Shown here in pieces: positions 1-11,673 of a stretch of 64,000 nt of DNA. The DNA is taken from contig BCHH01000009.1 in NCBI GenBank assembly GCA_001599595.1, forward strand, positions 608,099-672,098, read 5' to 3'. The notes beneath the pieces were generated by a model. It was not told the DNA's origin. It saw only the letters and a list, made by a program, of their open reading frames with translations, and searched no databases. Position numbers and translations under genes: made by a program. The first letter of the stretch is position 1. Every line of letters starts with the position of its first letter. Source of the DNA: Beverwykella pulmonaria (taxonomy: Eukaryota > Ascomycota > Dothideomycetes > Pleosporales > Melanommataceae).

Positions 1-861
1 TCTGGCGTGTCTGGCTTGGATGAAGTGGGAGTCACACTGACACCGAAGACATTCGTCCACTGCTTGATGGTTTCCTGGTAGTTAGCCGGAGCGAGTGTGC
101 CGTCTACTGACCCGTGCCAGATTTGCATTCTCGGCCGTGTCCCATTATATCCCGGATACATGTTTCGCACAACATCGCCCCACTTCTGGGCCGTCGCGGT
201 GCTCTGCCCACCAGAGCAAGTGTTGTTCCATGCAGCAGCTTGTCCGCTAGAAGACACAAAACAGCCGGCTGGTACGCCGGAGTATAGAGACACAGCGGAG
301 ATGAGATCGGGGTATGTGGCGGCGAGGACGTTGGACATCATTGCTGGGATAATGTAAGTGTAATCCAACGAGCTCTATATATCTTTAACTTACCTCCAGA
401 AGATCCTCCAGTCACGAAGACCTTGGCAGGGTTGATCTTGTACTGTGTAATAGCATACTTGATCATATTGGCGATAGCATTGGAATCGCCACCCCCATCG
501 TGCGTGAGCGAAGCTTTGCTAGACACATCCCAACACTCCGTCGTCGAGCTCGGCCAAACTGTTACGTATCCCTTTCCATCGGAGCCTTTATGCCACGGAA
601 TCTTATCGTTCGCAAAGTACTTCTGTGCGCTTGACTGGCAAGAATGGATTGCGACAACAAGAGCATCTGATTTGACAGTGTCGGGGACATAAACCCACCT
701 AAGAAACATCAGCTTTATCAACTCCAATGTGGAAAGAGAGGAGGAACGTACATTCCAGGCTTTGCCTTCGCATTGTTGTTATAGTTCGACACCTGCGTCA
801 GCGTCGCCGCCAGCGCAGCCGAGCCAAACGTCACAGATGTAGCAAGAGATTGGAGAAGCAT
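1..861 (-). CDS. Acetyl xylan / feruloyl esterase, carbohydrate esterase family 1 (3' end outside window)
   Basis: Secreted alpha/beta-hydrolase that removes acetyl (or feruloyl) groups from xylan. Spliced model complement(join(<1..343, 394..698, 752..861)): introns 344-393 and 699-751 have GTAAGT/GTACGT donors and CAG/TAG acceptors and keep frame. The first ~19 residues (MLLQSLATSVTFGSAALAA) look like a signal peptide. The nucleophile elbow GGSSGA is rebuilt across the second intron, followed by MMSNVLAATYPDL. A WHGSVDGTLAP stretch near the window edge carries the likely catalytic Asp; the catalytic His lies beyond the edge. About 252 residues are visible, against roughly 300 for the family. 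It is divergent from the LPMO gene. Xylan versus feruloyl specificity cannot be told from sequence. Confidence 0.9.
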
Positions 862-1766
862 ATTCTTTCAATTCAGATCCGAGTACAATCGATCGTGTTC
901 CTACGTCTCCAGCCAGTCCACAGGCTCTTCATGTATTCGCCTCCACAGCAGCCACATTGCATGCGGGACCCATCTCATTCGTGGAAACCCATTTTCATTT
1001 CCATCAGATCCGCGGAGGCAACAGGAGTACGAAATGATATAACGGTACCGCTCAAAAACTACGTTCATGGGGTTGGTATGGTATGGTATGTGGGTTCAGG
1101 CTAAACGGCAGGGGTTCGTCATTAAGCTTTTCAACCAAGCAATTCCTTAGAGATACAAGATATCAGCCGGATCGAAACGAGCCCTGGTTTCCCCACGGCG
1201 ATCGCTGTGATCTTCTAGAACCCGTGGAATGGTGCTGACCCCACAATAGCAATTGCCCGTTATTCTAGCCAAACATCGGATGATGATTGGTTGGGCGTGG
1301 TTACAGGTTGAGGGTGTTTATGCCCGGTATTAACTTGGGCTAGGGTAAGGCGCTCGTGTCATGTGGTGACATTCATATTACTTGCGAAGGGCTTGTTGCG
1401 TACACTTACTTTATTCCCGGATCGAGAGGCCGTGCTATATTCGAAGAGGCTCGGGCAAAAGGTTGAGGCTTATAGTGGGTGGTCGCATGACGGTGCAGCT
1501 GTTGTGTGGCATTTGGGATTGTGGGGAAGCCTTGAGTGCCGCTCAGACTTTGTCACTCACTTTCTGTACTTACTTTGGAAGTGTGCGCTTTGAAATTTCA
1601 TCATCTTTGTTCCAGGTAAGCATTTCTTGGTTTTTCTTAGCTGCCGGGGCGTTGACGGGAGCGTGGGTGCAGAGATTTAGCTTGGACAATTTTGCATCTT
1701 GTTTACTCTGATTCTGTTTCTGACTTCACCTCGTCTCAATAGTGTCCGTATCTCCTATCGCTCACG
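862..1766. promoter_or_regulatory. Divergent promoter of the CE1 esterase and AA9 LPMO genes with XlnR-like and CreA-like sites
   Basis: The 905 bp between two divergent start codons hold GGCTAAA at 1099-1105 (+), GGCTAG at 1338-1343 (+) and its complement CTAGCC at 1265-1270. These match the GGCTAR consensus of the xylanase activator XlnR/Xyr1. CreA-type SYGGRG sites are CCCCAC at 1191-1196 and 1239-1244, GTGGGG at 1521-1526 and CCGGGG at 1644-1649. The motifs are seen; control by XlnR and CreA is inferred. No coding sequence is convincing here. Confidence 0.5.
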
Positions 1767-2875
1767 ATGCTGCACCTCTTCGCCCCCCTTCTCTTCCTCG
1801 CGCACCACGCCTCCGCGCACGGCGGCGCACTGAATTACACCGTAGGCGATACTTGGTATCCCGGGTACGACCCCTACGGCCCGTCCGACCAAGACTCCGC
1901 GCCTTGGATGGTGCAACGAAAATGGATAACCAACATTCCCATCTTTGAAGCCAACAACCGCTCCCTCGCCTGCAATTTCCCTGGCAATCCAGCCCACTCC
2001 TCGATTCCCATCACCGCCGGCGAGAACATTACCGCTGTGTATAGTATGTGGGTTCATACTGTTGGGCCGATGGTGGCGTGGATGGCGGACTGTGGGGGGG
2101 ATTGTGAGAAGTTTGATGCGGAGAAAGAGAGCGTAGAGTGGTAAGCAAGGCCCCAGGGCAAGGTCAATGTCTTGTCGCAAAGCGAGTGAAACACCAACTA
2201 GTTGTTGTCTTGCGACTTCACAGCAAGACACTGACGTAGCACCCTCCCTACCTGTTATTCTCCTTCTCCCTATCCTCTTCAATTCCTCAAATGCATTGAA
2301 GAACAATGCTGACCTTGGCCCTTGCCCTTAAGGTTTAAGATTGGAGAAAAGGGGTTACTAGAAGGGACTGTGCTGGATGGGATGTGGTTCCAGCGCGCGT
2401 TCGTGAATTGGGACGGGGGCCCAAGCCTTTGGACGGAAAACATTCCAGCAAGTCTGAGGCCAGGGAAGTATCTCGTTAGACATGAGATTATTAGTCTTCA
2501 CAGGTAAGCAAAAATTGCGGTTGATAGGGAACAAATGTAGAGGGGGAGGGCTAATGAGAGGATTTTGATAGTGCGAATAAACCACAATGGTATCCAGAGT
2601 GCGCCCATCTCGAGGTCAAAGGGAATGGGACGAAGTTTCCGGGCAAGGAATTCATGGCAAAGATTCCGGGGGTGTATTCAATGGATCGTGAGTATAATAC
2701 TCCTATGGCTTTGAACGCGGGCTAACGAGGTATCTGCAGAGCCGGAAATCAATATTGACATTTATGCGCCAGGCGTGGGAAATCAGACAGTAAGTAGAGA
2801 GGGTTGTAAAGCGAAGAAAGATGCTGATCATGGCAGACGTACAAGATCCCTGGGCCACCGGTGTGGACGGGGTAG
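1767..2875 (+). CDS. Lytic polysaccharide monooxygenase, AA9 (formerly GH61)
   Basis: Secreted copper enzyme that cleaves cellulose or related glucans oxidatively. Model join(1767..2140, 2333..2503, 2572..2687, 2740..2789, 2837..2875), 249 aa; every boundary is GT-AG and in frame. Residues 1-17 form a signal peptide ending HHASA, so the mature protein starts with His18, as the copper histidine brace requires. The second copper ligand is His97 (WVHTVGP); Gln187 and Tyr189 (PQWYPEC) give the axial QxY pattern. Conserved stretches WFQRAF, NIPASLRPGKYLVRHEII and AHLEVKGNGTKFPG are present. There is no cellulose-binding module. The first intron is 192 bp, longer than the others (50-68 bp). Confidence 0.93.
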
Positions 2876-4763
2876 GCTAGGCTTGGAGAAGAAAAAAGTT
2901 GGTTGGTGTATGTTGTTGAATTGGCTAGGCGTAAAATTTACACTCTTATTGCCTCTTTACAGCAGCCAAAGAAGCCTCGAACTCAAAGTAGTAAGCCTCA
3001 AACGGCCTCGAGAGGCGCTGTCATTTTCTAAATAGCAGGTTTGTTGGGATGGCCACAACTACCAAAAGGGACAAATACCTTGATCAGTCCAGAAGCCAGC
3101 TTGGAGATGGTTATAGAATTAGAGCTGGGCCGTCTCTACTTCAAGGGATGTGTGCCGAAGTTATTTACGAGCACCCCACAAATAAAAGGTCAATTGATGG
3201 AGTCGGGCATCTAAGGGACAGGCGCAGGGCCATTAAGAAGGGCCAAGAGTGAATACTAAATTTCGAAACCGAAGATTCAATTGGTATGTAATGTTCTTGG
3301 AAATACCTTCGAAGTCGGCAGCACGGAGTTCGAGTTCTTGACAGGCATAAAGTCCATAGGGATCCAATTGTTGTTCGACAGAATTGACGGTTTGCAGAAG
3401 TTCCACGCTGGGGAGGTGGATACGGAGAGACTTTGTGATGACTACTTTCCACGAACTGGTATCGAACCTAAGAATAGGGCTCTAGAGCATGAAATGGCGA
3501 AGCTTGAACACATATGAAATAATGAATGTCATTACGTTGTCTTTCGTGAATGCCCATGCTTCTTTCCGATAGAGTCGCTCGAGGTTTGCGTGTCTCATGT
3601 TGCTCTCCAATAATACCTCAGCGACACCCAGTATTTCCTTCACGAAACTCTCACGTCACCTCTCCCCATGTTAAGAGTTAGACTGGGCAAATTGGGGCTC
3701 GGTTTGAGAGCACTCTAGAGTCTTATTTCAGGAGAATCTGAAGATCGTATCTAAAGTTTTGAGGTTCAATACAGGGTTGCAGCGTGCGTAATTTCTGAAA
3801 GATTGCTTCATGCGATTCACCAATCCAGGAGGGAAGTGCCAAGTTGGATGTACTCGGGCCGGTCGACAATTCGCGAATGCTGAAGCCTACCGTCGGTCGT
3901 GCTTGAAATATTTCAAATAAATAGGTGATACGTATATTGGAGAATATCATGCCCGAAAACCGGTAGAGTCGTTGCTAATTTAATCGTTATCGACGACCCG
4001 AAAATCCGCAAGCTCGAGAATGCCTTCAACGCATGTTGAAAAGGTCATTGCCGCTCTGCCCTTTCAGGCCATTGGGATGCTTCATCGTAGGCCTCGTGCC
4101 TGCCAAGACTCTATCCGCATGTGATGACGCTGACGCTAGCGCCCCGCAGCTACAAAACTCGAGCTCCCCGCCCTTCCCAACGTTTTTCTTCCAACGGCCT
4201 GCCTTGCCAACGCTGCGTTTCTTTGCTCACACACAGACGCTGATCGCGCTCGTGCTTTCAGTAGTCCTTCCCTGCAAATGAGAAATTCGGAGTAATCTTC
4301 ACCTCTTCTTGTCATCTCGCCTTGCGAGCTCTGGCATCGCTGCCCGCGAGGGCCTGGCGTGACTCACGTCTGCACTCGGCATCAGAAAACTCAGGGCCCA
4401 GAAATCGCGGGCGCTGTCTCTCTGGATGGTGTCTGCGCGGACTGGTGTCTCTATGGGAGTCGGTGCGAAGATTGTGTGCTCTGCGAAGCGACACCATAGT
4501 ACAATATGCAGCGTGCTCGACCTCGAGTAGCCGAGAGGTGAAAGAGCGACGGCATCATTCGATTCCGATTACTCTGGCGAGGCAGGCCGTTCAATATATT
4601 CTCACCAGGTACGTTCTGTATACATGGCTTCCCAAATGCTCGTTCAAGGATACTGCTAATTGATTGGAAATGTACGGAGAAATTCATTTGGACCGTGTCA
4701 TCGCCGAAGCCCAGAGTTCCAACTACTTCAGCCCGCCGACAGAGCTGATCGTCTATCCTCCCA
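2876..4763. other. 1.9 kb between convergent genes, nothing recognised
   Basis: The stretch lies between the convergent LPMO and dioxygenase genes and must hold both 3' ends. Short open frames (for example 3281-3517 + and 3723-3950 -) show no motif, no good splice extension and no repeat elsewhere in the window. Confidence 0.4.
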
Positions 4764-5649
4764 TCACTCGTCCTTCGCGTACATGATATCCGTCCTCATA
4801 GTCAGCTTCGTGCCGCTGACCACATCCTCGCCAGAGTGGATAAGATTGCGGTGCTGGAAAAGCAGGACACGTCCCGCCTTTGGCACGACATCTATGCGCT
4901 CGTTCATACCATAAGAGTGGAAGCTGGTAGCACCGCCTTTGAGTGGCTCCTCGCCTTCTTTGCCCTCGGGGTTGTTGAGATATAGATGGAGCGTAAAGTA
5001 GGATCGCTCTTTGCCATCTGGCGTTTCGTACGTCCCGTCACAGTGTTCTTCATCTGTTAGCAATCCGTCGTCTAGTTGAAAATTCCAGTTGCTCACCCTT
5101 GAAATATTCACCACCGGTGTATTTCAAAAACCTCAATCGCTCGTTCAATCTTGTCATTCTCCACACCTCGTTTCGTCTCGTCGGGCCGTACCCAGTAACC
5201 ATGGGCCTCTTCTCCAACCGCTCGATTTCTGGAACGGCTTGATCGATCCTCTTCCATATCTTTGCCGCAAGGTCTCTGTTGTCCCAAATGATGCGCCCGC
5301 ATTTCCGAGTGTCTTCATACAAGGCCTGCATGCCGCCTCCGATGTTGATCATTGCCCTCTCCCACGTCGCATTCGTGGTTGCTTCTGCCGCAGAGACAAT
5401 CATGTTACATTCTTTCTCCGTCATGACCCCATCCAAGACGACGGCCCATAAGCCATCGTACTCGGGAAGGCCTTGTTTCTTGAAATCGATTTGGTACTGT
5501 TGCAGGTTCGGAGCTGGGCCGTCGAGGAAGCCCTCGGGTAGCTCGAATGTCTTTGGGAAAGGCATAGTTGCGGTAAATTGTCTTTTGAGTAATGGGTGTG
5601 CTCTTAGCTGATTGATTGTGGGTTTGAACAATGTTGGCCTCATTTTCAT
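4764..5649 (-). CDS. 2-oxoglutarate/Fe(II) dioxygenase, prolyl 4-hydroxylase-like
   Basis: Model complement(join(4764..5053, 5097..5649)), 280 aa, one 43 bp intron (GTGAGC...AACAG). The splice joins EYFK to DEEHCDG and so rebuilds the iron-binding HxD motif (His188, Asp190). The distal iron ligand is His257 in NLIHSGEDV; Lys267/Arg271 in GTKLTMRTDIMY would contact 2-oxoglutarate. The family hydroxylates proline or other residues; the substrate is unknown. The first ~28 residues are rich in Arg, Lys and Leu and end KRQFTAT, resembling a mitochondrial presequence. If translation starts at the third Met (MPFPKTF) the protein would be cytosolic. ATGs at 5649 and 5643 are both possible starts. Confidence 0.88.
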
Positions 5650-6404
5650 CTACGAGTGAGATATATAATAAACCTTATATATGTGGCAAAGCATCTTCTG
5701 TCACTGTTGCCTGAAACAAGTGAAAAACAAGTGCTGAACTAGGACCTGTGAGTAACTCAGAGGCACTAGTGGGGCAGAAGCTGCGCCCTGCTGTGATGGC
5801 TTTCGAGGAAATCGTCGTTGCGCTCTGTTTCCCGAGCTGACTACGGTAAATACCGCGGACGGCCAAGGTGAGAGTCACATGACCTGCAGAACCGGCCCTG
5901 CCAAGTCACTTGCTCCTTGCGCATCATCACCGTCGCAACACCACGACGACTCCGCCGACACACCCACCATTCGTTCTTGCGCCCACCATCGACAACCGTA
6001 CAGGTACGGTGTCTGAGATTGATCGGCTCCCCAACCGCGTTGTCGCGCGATACCGTGCGCCGTCCTAAGCCACCTGCCACTCGTTCCCACCCCATCGCGC
6101 CAAGCAGTCAACCTTACTGCTAATTTCCCGCGTTCACTGACGATTGCCCTCAATTGGACCGACCCGACACACACACATTATCTCTCTCCGGCTTTCCCAC
6201 GGGCGCTCCGGACCTCGCACTCACTCACAGTCACGTTCAACCCACTCTCGCTCATCCTCCACCCTCGTCACCCGGATCTGGGCCCAGCGGAGTTACTGCA
6301 AACCTTCCCAGCCCAACCGTGAAGCTAAACACCAACGCCTTCGAGGTTACACCTGCGCCTCTTATATCCCTCTGCTACGCGTCGAAGTGCGGAAAACAGA
6401 CATC
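5650..6404. promoter_or_regulatory. Divergent promoter between the dioxygenase and RGS genes
   Basis: 755 bp between two divergent start codons, pyrimidine-rich over 6100-6300 as is common in fungal 5' leaders. No specific operator was recognised. Long open frames here lack motifs and overlap on both strands. Confidence 0.35.
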
Positions 6405-7623
6405 ATGGGCGACCATGAGCAAACACACATAGAGCACAACCGGAATCGCTTTCCGACGCTGTTTGAGGTGCTGAGTCGCAAGACGGTTGCGCCGCTGGAC
6501 CTCTTTTCCTTCTATATCTACATGCGCGACCAGCAGCGATCCGTGGACTACCTGGATTTCTGGTAAGCTTCATTGCGACCTCTTTCTTGAAATGCCCGGC
6601 CCTAACAGCGGAGCAGGCTCGACGTATCTCAACACCTCCAACTATGCCGACTGTACGTTAGGCGCTTGCATCGATCGGTTATCGAGGATACCCCAGAGAT
6701 GGAGAAGAATAGCAAGCGGTCGTCATACGTCTTGGACAACGCCGGAGAGGGCCCGTCCAACGAGAAGGGCAATGTGTCGGACCAGAGGCTTTCTGCATTC
6801 CTGAGATCCGACAACGGCAGTCGCCAGCATTCTCCGCAGAACAGCCAAGGTAGCAACCATTCGAATCCGACGACCCCAGGCCCCGAACGCCCGCCGCGAC
6901 CCAGCTTCATGACGTTGGACACCAGCTCCCCGAACGACTCGAGCTCTCCCGGACAGCATTCATCCGCTGACAATGTTCCCCGTCGCGAGGACTTGCGTGC
7001 ATCCGCAGAGAAGATCCTCTATACATATCTTCTGCCCGGCTCGGAGCGGGAGATCATCATCCCCCAGAGCATTCTCCACGACGTCCAGGACCATATCGAG
7101 GGCCCCGAGCAGCGCAGCGATCCGGAGCTGTTTGATCAGGCGAAGGACTACGTCTTCCAGGCGATGGAGCGCGATGCGTTCCCAGGATTCTTGCAGAGCA
7201 AGGGCCTCGGCAATCTCGTTCCCCAGAGCATGATGATCCGGCTCATCATTGGACTGATTAGCTTCTTTGGAGCTGTCTGGGCCTCGTTCATCCTCATATT
7301 CCTCAACAAGTCGCGGACAACTCGATGCTGGGTAGGTGCTCCCCCTACATCTTAGACAATTGTGTTCAGGAAACTAACAGCAATAGCTCATCCTCCCTTT
7401 CACGGTTGCCATCTACTTTATCTTCACACACCAGTACATGCTCGACCCGATTCTTGCCCTGGTGGGCTTCAGCGAATACACGCTGATGGACTTCAACAAA
7501 ATCCGGGAGCCATTCGTCAAGAAGACGCTCAACGCACGGTCCTTGACCCTGCTCGCGCTGTTCCTTGTTGTCGACGCAGCCGTGTGCTGTCTTTTCATTT
7601 TCGTTCCCGGAAAGCGTCTCTAA
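6405..7623 (+). CDS. rax1: RGS-domain membrane protein, Rax1-like
   Basis: Model join(6405..6562, 6617..7331, 7387..7623), 369 aa. The N-terminus (FPTLFEVLSRKTVAPLDLFSF, then DYLDFW joined by splicing to LDVSQHLQLCRLYVRRL) matches the start of regulator-of-G-protein-signalling domains. A polar Ser/Pro/Asn-rich insert follows at about 80-180, then the rest of the RGS-like helices (SAEKILYTYLLPGSEREI). Three hydrophobic segments near 263-285, 292-312 and 346-366 are predicted membrane spans. An RGS domain plus three C-terminal spans is the Rax1 layout, which marks bud or polarity sites in yeast and is RgsB-like in moulds. Whether it accelerates GTP hydrolysis on a G-alpha is unknown. The ATG at 6405 is chosen because it directly precedes the domain. 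Confidence 0.82.
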
Positions 7624-8217
7624 TTCTGTAACGGGTAAGGCGTTCTTATTTGCTGGGTTTTTCATTTCCTTTGTACGAAATACTTTGCCATGTAATAGAG
7701 CGCAGAGTGAGGCCTGAGACAGGGCCAAGGGATGCTACGGCGAGAGTGGGCAGAACAAGCAAAGGATCCGGTCGAATATTTTATGGACCGCCTACTGTCT
7801 TACGTCTTCCCCTCGATTAGGGTTCCTTGGTTGGAGATTTTTTGGGCTGACTTGGTTGACTTCGTTAGCAAGGGGGTTTAGGCTTGCGACGAGTCGTCAC
7901 AATTAGCTAGCTACATGCAGACGAATGCGCCCAATGTTGGCTATCCGCGAATGAATCCATATTTCCTTCAAACAACTGTGTGTGTGTTCTTTATTCATGT
8001 CGAGAAATAGCCATGGCCCTGCACCCTATCATGTGCGGTGTTCTCCGCACATGGAAATCCAACACTTTGGCGAAAGTGGCCCGCGCCCGCCATGACGTGC
8101 GAACTTCCAACGACCGCACAGCTTCCGACTTTGACACTCCGTCTATTGTTTTCATGCCGACACCACAGTTGCGATAATCTGAGCCGCGGGCATTCTGCTC
8201 ATCAAGCTGCCACCATC
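7624..8217. other. 594 bp intergenic, 3' end and promoter
   Basis: Lies between the tandem RGS and DUF155 genes and should contain the terminator of the first and promoter of the second. Nothing specific is recognised; a short TG run occurs near 7978-7987. Confidence 0.35.
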
Positions 8218-10044
8218 ATGAGCGCAACTACCGCAAAGAGCAAGCGAGGGCCGACGGTACTCGTGAGTTGAACTCAAATCTTACGCCAGCTTGTAACTGA
8301 TTGGATAGATGACGGATACTCGCGATGCGCCTCCACGACTCCCGCAACGAGTAGCCCCTCCGCGCCCCGGAGCGAAGCTGATTTCCGTCGACAACATCCT
8401 GCAGTATGCGTCCGACATCCCGTCGCAGCAGCGGCGAGGCCCGCCGGGCTTCCGCCCACTGGTGCAGACGCGCACGCCTAGCGGCCGCCATCCGCTCGAT
8501 CCTAAGCTCTCCGGCCGTCTGATACCTCAGCATATGCCCACGCGCTCGAGTAAGCTCAGCGAAAAACTCGTGCTGCTGCCCGAGACCGTAACCGAGGGGG
8601 AGGACGAGAAAGGGGATTTTGGCGAGGACGATGAGGCGCCGCCCAAGGACGAGGAATTGGAGAGGCGGAGTGTGAAGGGCGGGCTCAAGGATAAGAGCTA
8701 TGCGGAGAGATTGCCCAAAGCGAGAAGAGCGGACAAGCTGTCCAGGGTGACGGCGTACTGTACAGCGCAAGCGTATAAAATGAAGAGCACGGCCGAGTTT
8801 GTCAAGACGCAGCACAATGCGAGGACGAAGCTGTATGATGATTGCCTGTACACGGTGTATCATCTCCCGCTGCTACCGGGGAGCGAAGGGTATAGAGTCA
8901 GGAGCAGCCCTGCGCTGAAGAATCCTGGCGGGAAGTCGGTGCTGGACGAGGAGATTGAGAGAAACGAGCAGCGTGAGTATCACGAGGGGTATTTTGGAGA
9001 TTCCGAAGTGTTCAGTATCAGAAACGATGGCGAGGAGGAGAGTCCCGGTCGGAGCCCACGCCGTCGCACCGAGGAAGAGCAGCAGCAAAGACGGCAATCG
9101 GATGACTCTGGAGATGGCTTGCCGCCACGCGTCCCTCCGAATGCTCTTACCTTCGGGGAGATGTTCGTCTTCTCCTACGGCGTTCTCGTCTTTTGGAACT
9201 TTACCGACAAGCAAGAGAAAGACATCCTCGCGGACCTGACCTTCTCGACCTCCTCGACCGGTGTTCTGCTAGCCACACGGCCCTTGAACGAAGCAGACTT
9301 CGAGACGGAGGAGTTCCACTTCGAATACAACCCCGACATACCCCGACCTAGAGTCTACAACGACATGATCACGCTAAAGAGTGGAGATCATATGATTAAG
9401 CTTGCCATGAGCCACGCCATTGCTCAAAGCACGAAGCTGAGTCTCTTCGAAGAAGGCATGTCGCGGACCATGCTGCAAGCGCGGTACGTCCCCAAACGAC
9501 TGGCGCTCACCGGTAAGCTGGGTATGCGGAGGACAGATGTCGTCAAGATGATTGGGCAGCTCTTTACGAGTCGAGTCGACGTAAACCTGTGTACGTGCCC
9601 TGCAAATCCCATCTATTACTCAACCACCCCTCTAATCTGGGCCTAGCATCAAACATGCTCGACACCCCCAACTTCTTCTGGGACTCAGAGCCCACACTCC
9701 ACCCCCTCTACACCGCCGTCCGCGAATACCTCGAAATCAAGCCCCGCATCCAAGTCCTCAACGAACGCTGCCGCGTGTTCCTCGACCTCGGCGAAATCCT
9801 GTCCGACTCCATTTCCGACAAGAAGATGACCCGCATCACCTGGATTATCATAGTGCTGATTATTATTAGTATTTGTGTGACATGTCTGGAAGTGCTGCTG
9901 AGGTTTGCCATTTTGCACGGCCAGGGGAAAGCGTTGCCAGTGGATGGGGTGGTGAGGAAGAGTGCGGTTGCGGGGCCGGCGCTGCTTTTCGGGAGGGCGG
10001 TGGTTTGGGTCGGGAGAAATGTGAAGGGAGCGCTGAGGGGATGA
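8218..10044 (+). CDS. DUF155 membrane protein, Rmd1/Sif2/Sif3 type
   Basis: Model join(8218..8262, 8309..9590, 9647..10044), 574 aa. A short first exon (MSATTAKSKRGPTVL) joins through a 46 bp intron with a CTGAT branch site; starting at the second ATG (8309) would also be in frame. The N-terminal ~250 residues are basic, disordered and low complexity. The DUF155 core follows: NALTFGEMFVFSYGVLVFWN, then the acidic EEFHFEYN, then IAQSTKLSLFE and MLDTPNFFWDSEP. A single membrane span (TWIIIVLIIISICVTCLEVL) lies near 503-527. Family members include yeast Rmd1/Rmd8, fission yeast Sad1-interacting factors and human RMND1. The polar N-terminus and lack of a presequence favour the non-mitochondrial Sif2/Sif3 branch. 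Confidence 0.88.
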
Positions 10045-11036
10045 TGAGATGGTATGCAGAGTGGGTTGGGGAGGAGATGAGGTGAGAAGCCTGTTCTTGT
10101 TTTGCATAGCGATGGTGTTTTATCGTAGTGTGCACATGGACACGTTTCTTGTCCATCATCCACAGTAGCTGGCTCTATTTCCTGGGTTGGGTTTGACATC
10201 ACGTACTGTCTGTCGTCACGTTCCCAGAGAATGGCAGGGTATTCAGTTAAGGTGTTATTGCGGTATGCTCGTACAGCGGCTATTAGATGCGCATATTTTT
10301 GAGAATACAGGCCGATGATAGAGAGAAAGGAATCTCATTGCAACACTGCCACTTGTCTACGAGTCTTTCACACATGTGAGAGACGCTACTCGATGTTCTC
10401 ACAGCCGTAATTCACTTGGTCTGGTTAGAATACAGGATGATTGATCCTATCATACGCTGACCCTTTCCATCTACTAGAAAGCAGTGCTAGCAGTATCGTA
10501 AGCCCTACAATGTTCGCTCCTAACTGACAATAAGGTCTACACTCCAAGTTGACGCCGTGTCTATTTCATCTTTTTGTCTGGACGTCTTAATGAGAGTATG
10601 CTTTGTTCACAACAAATTACGCCGGCCTTTGACAGCCCCCAAAAAAACGTGTGGCTAATATGAAATCAGAGATACCAGACGTGCAATTTCACTTCGCAGC
10701 AATACCCATTTAAGTGCTCTCGAATTGTTGCAGTTTCATAGATCGCGACCTTGACGCGCAGTGATTGGCTGTTAAGATCGCGCGCACCTTATGCACGCGT
10801 TTTCCCCCCGATTCCCCGGACCCACTTATTCTCGTTACCCCGGCTGCGACCGTCAATACAAACACTTCGAATCTCGTCGTCGAACCTTTTCTTTTCTCCA
10901 CCACACAACCCCACCCGCTTCGTCCCTCTATTTTCTTTTGTGCACTGCAGGATTTCACTATTGTACATTTCTGTCTGCGAACAAACAGGCGAAAAGTTAC
11001 GATACAGAGAGGATACTTGGGCAAGAGAAATTCGAC
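10045..11036. other. 992 bp intergenic, nothing recognised
   Basis: Holds the DUF155 3' end and the promoter of the ubiquitin-conjugating enzyme. Pyrimidine-rich over 10,790-10,940, as in a 5' leader. No motif or repeat is recognised. Confidence 0.35.
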
Positions 11037-11673
11037 ATGGCGCTTTCAACGGGAGCTCGCTCGAACGGCGGCGGCGCGACGGTGGCTCAACGGTACGCCC
11101 GCAGCCTCTCTCGCTCTCACACACACAAGACCATACTAATCAATAATCGTAGTCTGCAAAAGGAGCTAATGGACATCATGACCAAGCCGGTCCCCGGCGT
11201 CACCGCCTTCCCCGACGACGAGAACATGACTACATGGACAGCCACCATCGAGGGCCCCGACGACACGCCCTACGCCAACCTCACATTCAAGCTCAGCATG
11301 GAGTTCGCGTCTACCTATCCCTACGCCGCGCCCACCGTCCTCTTCAAGACGCCGATTTACCACCCCAATGTGGATTTCTCAGGTCGCATCTGTCTGGATA
11401 TTCTGAAGGATAAGTGGTCTGCTATCTACAATATCAGTGCAGTGCTATTGAGTCTGCAGAGTCTTTTGGGCGAGCCGAACAAGTATGTACTATCGCTTTC
11501 AACGAGGGAAGATAGAGCGAGGCGAGGAAGGAAGATGTTGCTGACGATGGAATAGTGCTAGCCCCCTCAACGGCCAAGCCGCTGAGCTCTGGGACAAGGA
11601 CTCCGCTGAGTTCCAGCGCCAGGTGCTTGCGCGCCATAAGACGCCCGAGGAGCTCGAAGCCGCTGGCATCTAG
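11037..11673 (+). CDS. ubc11: Ubiquitin-conjugating enzyme E2, UBE2C/UbcH10 type
   Basis: Model join(11037..11092, 11153..11482, 11556..11673), 167 aa. The first intron has a perfect TACTAAT branch site. Splicing gives AQRLQKELM, the first helix of the UBC fold. The HPN motif is at 89-91 and the active-site Cys99 lies in GRICLDILKDKWSA. SLQSLLGEPN joined to NASPLNGQAAELW is the hallmark of UBE2C. A short Gly/Ala-rich N-terminal extension precedes the fold, as in UBE2C. The family works with the anaphase-promoting complex to attach the first ubiquitins to cyclins and other mitotic substrates. The second intron (73 bp) interrupts the codon after EPN. Confidence 0.94.

Noticed and set aside
3430..3480. 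Possible tRNA on the minus strand (GGTTCGATACC resembles a T-loop)
   Set aside because: The T-stem does not pair and no acceptor stem, anticodon arm or A-box is present. No other tRNA, rRNA or CRISPR-like array was found in the window.
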